DNA of 64,000 nucleotides from Paulownia fortunei (lineage: Eukaryota; Streptophyta; Magnoliopsida; Lamiales; Paulowniaceae): the NCBI GenBank assembly GCA_019321725.1, contig CM033107.1, positions 21,195,445 to 21,259,444 of the forward strand, given 5' to 3'. The position numbers were made by a program, and so were the translations under genes. A model generated the notes under the pieces. That model saw only the letters and a program-made list of their open reading frames with translations, did not search any database and had not been told where the DNA came from. The first letter of the stretch is position 1; every line of letters begins with the position of its first letter. This document shows, one piece after another, positions 36,324 to 47,906 of this stretch.

Positions 36324-38604
36324 TATCTCTACTTTCACACACAGAAGATGCAGAAAGTGTGTGTATTTAGACAAACCAGCAATGCTGTGTATCAATGTAT
36401 GCCCTGTTTGTGTATGAATTTATTCAAAGACAACAAAATTTAGGTATTCTTCAATTTGTAAGGTTTTGATTTTGCGTACCTTTATATTGGGATTTTTTTC
36501 CAATCGAAAGAGGAGAAGGATTTTAAATATGAAGTCAGTTGTAGGGGGGTGGAAATCGGGCGGTTATGGACCCTTTTTTGGAAATTTCAATGTTTGGACT
36601 CATTTTTATTTCAATTGTAAAATCCTTCCTAAAAAATATTTTTGCCAAATTTTTTGGTAAAAGTGTTAAAATGAAAATATATTTGTTTAATTAATTGCAG
36701 ATTTTTTTTTTGAGAAATCATGTTTGATTATATTGAGAAAATATGTTTTTGGTATACTTATTTTTTAAATATAAAATAAATAGTATTTTTTAAACAAAAC
36801 ATCTTATTTTTTGAAAATTGTTGTGGTTTTTGAGCAAATTAGCATGCATATTTGAGTTGTAATTTATTTCCACAATTTGCGTGGGATTATAATTTTTAAT
36901 TAAAATTGAAACTCTTTCTTGTATAGGAAGGGATATAAATATGGATATTAATTTCACAATTTGAATGGGATTATAATTCTTAATTGAATTGAAATTCTTT
37001 CTTACGTGGGAGAAATATATAAGAATTTTGTTTTGTATAAGAAGATATATATATATATATATATTCAATTATATTTTATGTAAGCAAATAATCAATGATA
37101 TGAATCTCATAATATAAAAGTGGATCGAAGTATATTTAATAAAAATATATATATATATATATATATTAAATCTTACTTTAATAGAAAGAGTGAATAGACG
37201 TAATTTGAGACGTGTGAATCGATATAAATTTATTATATATAAGTATAATCGATTCACTTCTATATGAATATGAAATATATATCATTGATTATTTGCGTAC
37301 ATAAAATATAATTGAAAATCAAGGTTTAAACTTTGAAAATATGGTTATTTTTTTAATTATTTTTAGAAAATAAATGTGAAAAAAGACTCAACCAAAAACC
37401 TCTCATACTGAAAATGCAAGTATTTTAGGAAAAGGAAACCAAATATAGTGTTTATTGTTTTGCACTTGACTTAGATAATATTTCATTAGACAACTGTTTT
37501 GTTAAGGGAAGAAATAAATTTTCAAAATTAGCTTGGTAAAGGCAACTATGTGTCAGAAAATGAAGAAATAAAAGATATATACATACAACGATAACTAAGT
37601 GTAAGTCAATAAACAAAAATCGATCAGCAAATCTGAAATTTTGCAAAATTCAAATAACAAAAAGATTCACTGAACATTAACTTTTAAAAAAGGGTGTTTG
37701 CGTAGATTTAAAAGCTCCTTATAATTAATTTGGATATTTTATTTTAATTTAATATTTTATTACATACAATTGACATGTACATGTAAAATAAAAGAGAGAT
37801 AAAATACTAAATTAAATAGGAGATTTGAAGTGCCTAAGAATAACTCATAAAAGTTTATAAGAGATGAAATAATATTTTGCAAAGTGTTAGAATTGAACTT
37901 AATTTTAGAGTCTTATAAGCTTCTTAAAAAAAATAAGTAGGTTCGAACTTGGTAGGTGTTCGACTAAGCTTATTTAAAATATTTTGAAAGCTCATATATG
38001 ATAAAATGTTATGGACCTTAAAAAATATTTTAACAATAAGCACTTTAAGTATTTGATAAAACTAGATCATGGACCTAAAAATATGAGTAAATGAAAATTT
38101 TATGATTTAAATTATCAAAACGAAAGAGTTCCTCTCGATCTTGAAAAAGAAGTTACGGCATCCTCCTTACACTCAAGAAGGAGTTTATAAGATTTTGAAA
38201 AATCTTATTTTTGGAACTTATAAATCAACACTACAAGATATCTTATAAAATTTCAAATGTTTTTAAAAAAAAAAACTTATAAGCTCAAGCAATCGCCCTT
38301 TTATATTAAAATTTAAGAATTTTTTTTAATTTGACTATATAAATTATAATATTGTCATTTACTAACATCTTATTAGCTCTAAAATCTTATTTTAACAAAT
38401 CATTAGGAGCTTATTTTTAAAATAATATTTAAATTATATAAATTCTAAATATATTTTATAAAGTGTAAAAACTTACAAGATGTTTTAAATACGCTTAGCC
38501 AATAAACAGCTTAAATTTGAAATTTTTAACCTCACCCACTGCATTGCCATCACACCTAATTATTAAGCAACTCAAAGAAGAATGAAAAGTAAAAATTCTT
38601 GTAT
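36324..38604. other. duplicated upstream region of the helicase pseudogene
   Basis: Counterpart of 24004-26222, moderately diverged, with TA microsatellites at about 37048-37065 and 37147-37166. No gene seen. Confidence 0.6.
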
Positions 38605-39612
38605 TTAGATATTATATGAGATGATTTCATATCATATGCTATAAAGTTTTGGGCTTGATTACTCGCTTTTTAACTTTCGAAAAGTAAGCTCGATAAATGT
38701 GAAGTGTCCATCAATTATGATTAAACACCTATGTAAATTAAATTTAATTTAAAAACTTCAATTATTAAATTTTAAACCTAAACAAATATATTAAATTATC
38801 TCAACTTATTTATTATTTCGATATTGAATACAAACTCATCGTATCTAATTCATGCAGGAACACTCAACATATAAAGTCCCAAGTTATGTGCAATGACAGT
38901 AACATCAAAATCAATATTTATGGTTAACATTTTTATGTTTCTTGTACTTGTAATGTTTTTGAGATGCAAATTAACAATAAATAATTTCAAACAAATAAAA
39001 GTTCTCTTGCCAAAGCAAAGTAACATTTATATCTATATCTATAAATATATAGCTGTATTTCAATAATAAAAACTTTTAAACTAATATAATGTAGTGTGAA
39101 AAAAGAAATGTGCATGAATCTTAGTATAGTTCTGAAATAAAATTAACTTCAGCATGTCGCATAATGTTATTAACTCAAAATTGGAAATTGATGTGGAGCT
39201 TTGGAAGAGATAAATTCTGTCAGAATGCAAGCATATTTCAAGTAGATTCGTAATTATCTGTAAATTTCTCTTCATATTCACAGATAGCTGGATTCGTCGA
39301 CAATTTGTTTTTGTCATGTCCTCAAATTTTAGTGAGACAAAAATAAAACATAAAGTATAGAGTTATATTATTTGAGGTAAAAAATTATTTTCTAACTAAA
39401 ATTCAATATCCAGACATAACAGAAATGGTCTAACTTGTGACATAAAACTAAACGAAGTATCTGAATTAGCGTAATATCTATACTACTTTTATTATTTTAT
39501 TGAAGAGTCCCTACAAAAATCATCTTTGTTTGTTTGGTATATCAAATTAAGAGTCTATTAAAAATCAACTAGTTTTGAATTAGTTTTTTTTGAAAATCAC
39601 ATGGTAGTTATT
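38605..39612. other. AT-rich intergenic DNA
   Basis: Sequence right of the duplicated block. Short open frames only, with no recognisable family; no RNA gene seen. Confidence 0.5.
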
Positions 39613-40430
39613 TGATAAGTGTATATTTTAACATATTTTTACTTTATTCTTATTAATATTATAGATTTATTAAATCAACCAAACAAATCCAAGGATGCAC
39701 AAGGGATTGAATTGCAAGAGCTAATCAGGTAGTAATATCCTAATTATTTAATCCAAGTTTCTGCTGTGAGAACAATTATTTGTCACTAAGGAAATTTGAA
39801 TTCTAGAAGGTTTAGTTTTCCTGAATTCATAAATCGGATGAATATATTTCACGGACACAATAAATGCAGATAAATAAAAAGTCCAAAATACTCTTGTTAT
39901 TTGATGAAAAATCATTTGAAAGTCCAAGATTCACATCTTCTATTGCGGGTCACGCTCAATCCAAACTTAACCCGAACAAAAAAGGTACCTATATAAACCA
40001 AGGGCTTCATAACTAATGTATGACCATCATACATTTGTGTTAAGAAATTAATGAACAAAAAGAAATTAAAAACAGTCAAAATGAAATCAAAAAAGACAAT
40101 ACGTTTCGTGAATAATTGAAAGATAATATTTCATTGGATCAAAAAAGTATCACAATTATAAAAAAAAAAAAAAATTACTTAAATCTATCATGTGTAGATC
40201 AAAATATATGCAAAAAAATTACTTAAACTTTGCAGTGATTGTTGGACTTGTATTAATTCAAAATAAACATGTTTTTAGACTTGCACAATTCTTATATTTA
40301 GAAATAACTATATGTTTTAAAAGCCTTATGAATTGAATTTTACTTTATTTGAAAGCCGAGATAGAACTATAACTTTGTTGTTGGAAATTCATCTCAATTC
40401 AATCTTGATTATAGCATAAAATTTGTACAA
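39613..40430 (+). mobile_element. LTR fragment (5' part), same family as the solo LTR at 59428-61204
   Basis: Starts TGATAAGTGTATATTTTAAC like the end of the solo LTR read on its minus strand, and from about 40045 to 40430 matches 61115-60720 ('aatgaacaaaaagaaattaaaa', 'gataatatttcattg', 'gtgattgttgga'). About 370 bp (39670-40045, with a TATA-like 'ctatataaacc' near 39990) has no match in the solo LTR and may be a further insertion. The 3' half is absent. Confidence 0.65.
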
Positions 40431-43400
40431 ATGTGTATATAAATCCACTTTTAACTACAAGTATTTGTAAGTCCTAATGATACTATAGCTTTAGTGTATA
40501 AATTGCTGTGATTTAGGTTATCTGCCAACAACTCAAATAAAAGGTATAGGAATTATTTAACCCTGAATCTACTGATTTGAAAGCACCCATTTCTTATGTG
40601 TTCTCTGTCTGAACGAAAATTGAAATGACGCACGTTACTTTTTATTTTTTGAACCACAGTCGAATATATATATATATATATATATATTCATATTTCTAAC
40701 TCATTAAATACAAATAATTATATCATTTACTAATGAAAAAAACTGCTATATAAATAGACTGTGGAATTCAAACTCAATTTTTTTTTTTTTTTAAATTTTG
40801 AGGTTTTATTTTTATTATTTGGACAAAACCTCTTTATCATACGTTAGTGTAGTACTCATAATGCCTTATCTCAAATTCGTATGAAAAGCTGTGTGAATGC
40901 AATAAAAATGCTGTGTGAATTCAATAAAAATGCTGTAAGCCAAAATCATTAGTTTCTAACACATTTTCCTTGGTTTTGGAACTTTCATAAGCATCTTTAT
41001 TTAGTGGAAGCTAATCCACGCAGGCCACTTCTCTAGATGATGTTAATGGCAATTAATTTATATCAAATGAGAATGCAAGAAAAACAATTCCAACAAAACA
41101 AAGGGTAAATGACATTTCAATTCCCCGGATTTCATCATTTTATCACCTTATCATAAAAAGTAATTAAAAATTATTAACCTCGTTAAACTTTTATTTATTA
41201 TACTACTTCATCCATCAATTTATTTTCAAATTAAATCTTTATCGAAAAGCTTTTCATCAATCTTGGCCTATAGTATTACCCCCTCTTTCCCTTTAAAATT
41301 TTATTGAAAAGTCTTCATCACCTATCGCCTCCCATATTTGTCCCTCTTTCCCTTCCAAAAGTCAAATAAAAAAATTTATAATATTTTTTTATTATTGTTA
41401 AAGGAGAATACACGATAAATATAATATATTTATTATAAATAGTATTGATTACAATATAAGCAATATACTAAGTAGGTGCATATGACAACAATGTAGAACA
41501 TAACTTTTGTGTAGTTATAAAGTGGTTGAACTTAAAATCCTATATCACCAAAAGGCATGACTAATACTATTTTTAGTTATTAATATTTCACATTAAATTC
41601 ATCTGAAACTTTATTATACTTCAAATTAGTGGATATTTTTTAAATTAAACATAATATTTATATAGTAGAAATAGAATATTTGGTTAGTTAATATATTTTA
41701 CTTATAAATTTTTTATTCGTCATAATCTAAAAATTGTGTAATATATTATAGATAATATTTTATTGAATAAGTTAAATATTAGTAATAAATTTGTCATTTT
41801 TAATGGAATTGATGTAATTTAATAGAAACTATGTTAAATAAAAGTCATTTTAGTATTTAGTTTATTATTATTAAATAAAATATAAATAATTTTATTATCA
41901 TGATTTAATAGAAATTATGTTAAATTTAAAAAAATATTCATTCTGGTGTTCAACAAAAATTAATCACAAAAATGACTATTTTTAATTTAATATAGTTTTT
42001 ATTAAATTAGGATTCAATTAATTATTGGAAAACTTCTACTAATATTTCACATATAGATAAAGTGTTGTTTAGAAATATATTACATATTTTCTTAAATTTG
42101 TGATGAATAATGAATTTATAAGTATAAATATATTAGTTAAAAAAATATTTCACTATATAGTAATTTAATAGGATCTTTATTAAATTAAATAAACAACTAC
42201 TAAATTTTAAATAAATTTAATGTTAAGTGTTAATCATTTAGGTTGAAAAAATTATTAGATTATAAACACATGTCTATTAATTTTAAAATATTTTAAAATA
42301 ATTTTACTAATAATAATAGTAAAGATAATTAGATATTTTCTTTAACAGTACAATAAAATAAAATGATATAATATGAGTATAAAGGGATAAACTGATATTA
42401 ATTAAAAGTACAGAGAGAGTAAAGTGATACAATTGATAATGCAATAAGATAAAGTAATATTCAATGAGAGTAGAAGGGAGTAAAATAAGATTAATCTAAA
42501 AATTTAATTTAAAAATAATATTTGGTGCAAAGAATTATAATAAATGTAAGTTGAAAACGTAAAATATTATTAAATTACTTTTTAAAGGTAAAATATTAAA
42601 ATACTAAAATTCTAGAGGATGAAATACTATTTATCCTAAAACAAGTGGATACTTAATTCGATCATGAAGTAAGGAAACGAAAATAAAACATCACAGCTAT
42701 ACACATCGATCACATTTTTTTACCAAGGAAGACTTTCTTTGATCACTAGATCAAGGCGATCCTAAGCTCATATATTCAATTTAATTAGTAATATATTTCA
42801 TGAAAAGTCGATTCATGAATTACGTCATGAATTACATCATATGTCTAGCAAGCATCTCATCAACCATCCCCAAAATTTTAGTATATACTAATCTTAACTT
42901 CATCAACACCATGTTTGGTTTTAGAATTTTAATGAGAAAAATACTAACCTTATTCTTGAAACTTGGATTTTATTGAGGAAACACCATTAAGGAAAAGGAT
43001 TTCTTTGCATAAAATAGTATAATTTTGTGATTTATATTTTTTAATTTTTCGCTTTTATTTATTTATTTATTTATTTATTTTTCTTACTAATATTCAAGGC
43101 TCAAACATAGTATAAGGAAAATATTTTCATTGCTTTTAATAATAGTACTCAGTGCTTTATTTTTTCATACTTTTTTTTAAATTTTTTTACCCAAATCTAA
43201 GGTCAGACATAGCATAAGTATTTGATGTTTTATAGACTCAAGTCACAGGTAACTTATCCGACTGATCCAAGGTAAAGTTGTGGTGAGAAAGTGGGTACCA
43301 ACATCCACCACAAATAATGTTTTTAGGATAGTCGAGAGGCACTTATTAAAATCATTCAATACTCCAGTTAATTTATAATCTTTTTAAGTCCGTGGACATA

Positions 43401-43616
43401 TCTCAATTAATAGAACAATCAACTTGCAACTTGTTTGAAGTGGAAGGATGAAAGTTCGAATTCTAGTGGGAATTTATTACTGAATTTCGAAATTTGATGA
43501 GCACAATTCTTGGGGCACTCCAGTTGAAGCATATCCCGCGATTTACTCGTTTCAAAAATTTAGGATAATCCTTGAAGTCCCAAAATTTTTAGTTCGGCGG
43601 AAGATGAGATACGTGA

Positions 43617-43649
<33 letters not shown>

Positions 43650-46600
43650 ACCTTCAAAAAATAGTGATGAACTTAGCAAAAATAAGGTGAGTAAATGCAG
43701 TTTATATCCCTATCAGGGCCCATCAATACTCATTTGAGTTATTTGAAGATAGAAATTAGATGCTAATCAATATAAATAGCCAAACTTTTTCTCATGATTT
43801 GGCATTTTTCCTCAAGTCAACAATAAAAAATATGGTGATGTTTACTGGAAAAGTCATCTAAATAGACAAAGAATATAAGGGGCCAAAAGATTAATGGGCC
43901 CAGAGCAAACATTTGATGGAAAAATTCTTGTTCCCTTGTCACCAGCTACAACCAGTGGTTGTGCCCCTCTTCTCAAAAATCAACATTTATAAAAAGAAAA
44001 ATGGAATTTCTTGGTCAGGCCATACATGCAGAGTTGGTTCTATTTGGAGTTGTTGAGCTGGAGGTGTAATGGGAAGCTGTATTGACATGTATGGTACAGG
44101 AAAATGTGTTATAACTTGTGGCTGTGTTAAGCTCAATGATGAGGGGGAAAAAAATAGTTATTGAAATGTTTATTTTCAGTAAAAGTGAGAAAACTTATTT
44201 ATGGTTCAATAGTGAACAATGGTACCGGAGCCTTCACAAATGATTGGTGTTGTACATGTTATATCAAAGGTACGTAATAATAAGTATAAATTTTATCATA
44301 TATTTATAAAAATTTATATATACATATATATATGAATGTGTAAATTATATGGTGAAATGCACATTAAATACATATTATTAGGTGCAATATCTCTTAAATT
44401 CTCGATAGTGGAATTTATACTACACACAGTATACGATACGCTAAATTTATAATTTCAGTCAAGTGTCTTATTTTTTTAAAAATTAAAATACATAAAAAGT
44501 AGATATCACACACAATATATATGCATTAATATATATGCATTAAGTATTGCGTCTACATGACCAGGACTAGAGGGCATCGATGGTTCCCACTTTATAACAT
44601 ATGATTTTTTTCTTAATTGGTTCGTGACTATTTAAGTGGTTTAAAGCAACTCCATTTGAGTAGATAATTTCAAATTTAGCTTTTGTTTAATTTTCTTCAA
44701 AATTATATAAATACTTTGTTGGCTTTTAGTAGCAATTATCCTCGTGGTAATTATTGAATATGGAATTTATGATTTGTGTGATAATTCAAAAATTTAAATT
44801 GCATCATTATTAACAATTATAATTTTTAGAACCATATGCAATAATCATAATTTTTAGAACCATATGCAATAATCATACACGGAGTTTTAGCAACACTTCT
44901 AAAGTCATTTCAAGTTTTCCATCCTAAGAGCAAATCCAATGCCAATTTAGAATAGCAATTGTGCTCCAATGGCCACGCATCCTAGCGCTATTTTGGAGCA
45001 GTGAACAGAGATGCGCCAAGTCGTTATCCTTATTTCTGTTTTTCTTTTTAATAATTTTTATATTTTTTTATTAAGGTTAAAATTATTTTAAAAATTCACA
45101 TTTTATCCTAAATTGTATATTTTCAATAAAAATATTTATTTTTATATTTTATATACACAATTTTTTTTAATAAAATCTAATTATTTTATTTATATTGTTT
45201 TTTAATCAATTTTATAGTTCTTTGTTATATTTAAAATTATTTTAAAATTTTAATTTTCATCCTAATTGTATATTTTTACTTTTTTACTTATATTTTATTA
45301 TTAATTATTTAATTTTTTATGTATATAATTTAGTTTACTATCAATTATATTATATTTATAAAATATATTATTTAATTAACTAAACGTAAAATACAAATTA
45401 AATATGTAATTTTATTAATATGTTAATAGATATTTGATGAAATAGAATAGTTATTGTAAATGGAATAATAAATAATATTCAAATAGTTATTGTAAAGTAA
45501 AATTTCAAATAGATGTGTCGGGAATGAATTTTAAATTTAATATAGAAACTACATTATTTTAATACAAAAATTATTTTAAAATAGAATTGTGGATTAAAGA
45601 TGGCCCAATAGAAGGATAGAAGATGGGTGGGTTCCAAGATCCAGATGAATAATTTAGGACGAATAATGTGGCGTATTTAATGATTATTTATCTGCATATT
45701 ATTGAGTTAATCATCTAATAGCAATTCACACTTTCATGAATTATAAAGATTTATATTTTGTTTCTGATTAATTATCTTAAATTCAGTATTGATTTAGAGT
45801 TAAACTATTACAAATTAATGTAAAAACTATGTCAATGTGGAGTATGCATAATATGTGCACATTTAGAATAACTCAAAAGTAAGACTATTTTAGTTAAATC
45901 GAAGTAACTCAAAAGTAAGACTATTTTAGTTAAATCGAAGTAATGTTTATTTTTACATAAATGTACGATGCGGATACGATACATTTTTAAACTAATTGCT
46001 GCAAACTGCTACGGTCCAAATACTTCAACACTAGAAATCATAACAAAAAAAAAAGTATTATTTTGTAAGATTATAGTGTTTTTTTTTTCTTTTAAAAGAA
46101 ACAATAAGTTACATTATTCACTAGAAATTTTATAAGGATACAATTTCGAGATGTAGTTATTGAGTCATCATCTATTTCATTTGGTTTTTGATGATACTTA
46201 ATTATATAATGTATTTAAAATATTACAAATTATTTTTTGTAATGGAAATATCATGTAATTTTATTCAATTACATTCAAAAAGTATTTGAAATAATTAGAT
46301 ATTAATATTTTAACGAAAATATGATGTAATTGAACTCTCATTTTTTTCCCTTGTCTTTTTCCTCTCTAAAATATCACACCAAAGATTCTTGATAATCTTA
46401 GCAACCATATATGTGAAAGCATTTATATGATTCTTCATGTGACCTATGAAGCATTTGACTAACTTTTATTTACCCACGCCAACATGAAAATAGCCTCAAA
46501 TTGGTACAATTTTTCTATATTTTGATGATCCAACACTTTGAGAAAATATCTCAAGTGTAAATCGAGATTTAATGCTATATTATTCATGTGAAAGATTATA

Positions 46601-47740
46601 CTGAAGTGAAACAATAAGGTTGTCTTTTCTTAATTAAAAAAAAATGATTTAGGTGTCCACACACGATAAATTTCCCTTCAAAAAATCAATAGTTAACGGC
46701 AAAGCCAAAAAGTACATGTCAATTTGTGTCTAAATAATAACAACATTTGAATCAAAATTACAATGGGAGCTATGCATAGTTATGAATTATAAAGTGGTTA
46801 TTTTGAAAAGCTCAATATCAACTATGCTAACCCCATAAAATATATGGCATCAAAAAAGTAATTTTGATCGAAAAAGTAAATCGTGTGATTTGGACCAGCA
46901 TTATAAAGAATAAATTGATGAGCATATTAAATCACAACAAGCATAAGATTCATTTTTCATACTCTAATATTAACTATTGTTGGAAAGATTGGTTCACATT
47001 AAGTAGAGATAGAAATGAGGAGGGTTTAGAACGATTTTATTAAAATTTGAGACTCGTCCACTAAAATTTTAAGGACTCGTCCCGAAACTATACCCTATGA
47101 GTTAGACCTATTTTATAATTTTAAAAATATTAAAAATATATATATTTTTTAAAAACCGATATCATGTAAATACCTATATAGTAAATTAATAAATAATTAA
47201 ATGAAATGAGTTTGAAAATAAAAAATTAAAAAATCGCTTCAACCAATTAAAAATTTAAAATCCCACCTCAAATCAAATGGATTTAAGGTGGGTTCGAGTT
47301 TAAACTCGCTTCGTCGCATTCTACCATTCAGGGAGACTAATATAAAATTTTGAAACCTAAGTGGTCCTTGCTGCAAATTTCCAAAGTGCAATGGGGATAG
47401 ATGGAATTAATCCTAATAACACATACATTCCATATTATATGAATGACAAGGACCTCCTTGCCTTTCCACCTTCAAAATAGTGGACTTTTGACCATTAATA
47501 CTTTTCTCACCTTTGCCATGTCCAAAACCCTTCCACCCCACCCCACCTTCTCTCTCTGCTATACTTTTCATGTTCTACTTTCTTTGCTGAATAATCCCAT
47601 CTCCTTTTTTCACTACTTTTCAACAGCCATCCCCACAACTTCTGGCCCCTTTAGGGTTCCTACGTACTGTTTCTTGCATAATATAACAACCCTCTTTTCA
47701 CACCTACTAATCTCATAATACTTTTCAATTCTCAGATCAG
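40431..47740. other. long AT-rich gene-free region
   Basis: No gene recognised in over 7 kb. It contains TA microsatellites (40665-40688, 43623-43649), three near-copies of a 23-bp unit ('aatgctgtgtgaattcaataaa') near 40890-40940, a tandem 27-bp pair near 44818-44876, a perfect tandem 36-bp pair at 45871-45942, and a candidate non-autonomous element at about 47010-47330 related in part to the insertion at 27778-28127. 44930-45020 has a less AT-rich start ('agagcaaatccaatg') of the kind seen at small DNA-transposon ends. Confidence 0.5.
45871..45942 (+). repeat. perfect tandem 36-bp duplication
   Basis: Two exact adjacent copies of a 36-bp unit beginning 'aactcaaaagtaagactatt'. Confidence 0.95.
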
Positions 47741-47741
47741 C

Positions 47742-47748
47742 TATAAAA
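47742..47748 (+). promoter_or_regulatory. TATA box candidate of the bHLH gene
   Basis: TATAAAA about 160 bp before the proposed start codon. A second TATA-like string (TATATAA) follows at about 47774-47780. Use of the first would put transcription start near 47775; use of the second near 47805, which would change which upstream ATGs are in the leader. Confidence 0.45.
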
Positions 47749-47787
47749 TGCTTTTTCAGAGTTTGATGCTGGATATATAAGCTTGGG

Positions 47788-47844
47788 ATGGATGCATATG
47801 AGGGAAGAAGAGTTTATGGGATCATCGGCATAACGAAGATATGA
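47788..47844 (+). promoter_or_regulatory. upstream open reading frames in the bHLH leader
   Basis: An ATG at 47788 opens an 18-codon frame that ends TGA at 47842-47844; this stop overlaps the in-frame ATG at 47841 in an ATGA string. A second ATG at 47792 opens a 13-codon frame in another phase. If transcription starts upstream of 47788, both could dampen translation of the bHLH protein (inference). Confidence 0.4.
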
Positions 47845-47906
47845 CAACAGGTTTTCACAGCGCTCTCACTCCGCTAGGAAACCTTACACTCACAGAACAA
47901 ACTTTA

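Larger units (their letters stand above)
27275..38604. repeat. segmental duplication, copy B (rearranged, carries the helicase pseudogene)
   Basis: Direct-orientation copy of 17865-26222. It is longer because it holds a 5.35-kb retrotransposon (28184-33535) and a 350-bp insertion (27778-28127). Without these about 5.6 kb of duplicated sequence remains, so roughly a third has been lost by deletion. It also holds a 64-bp tandem duplication (27652-27777) and an inverted segment (about 34200-34330). Confidence 0.9.

Noticed and set aside
35827..36395. Frames at the 5' end of the pseudogene as separate small genes
   Set aside because: Both align to the N-terminal part of the intact helicase gene and are separated only by a 10-bp frameshifting deletion.
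39670..40045. The TATA-like string near 39990 as the promoter of the LTR family
   Set aside because: This segment has no counterpart in the solo LTR, whose own TATA box is at 60433-60440; it may belong to a separate insertion.
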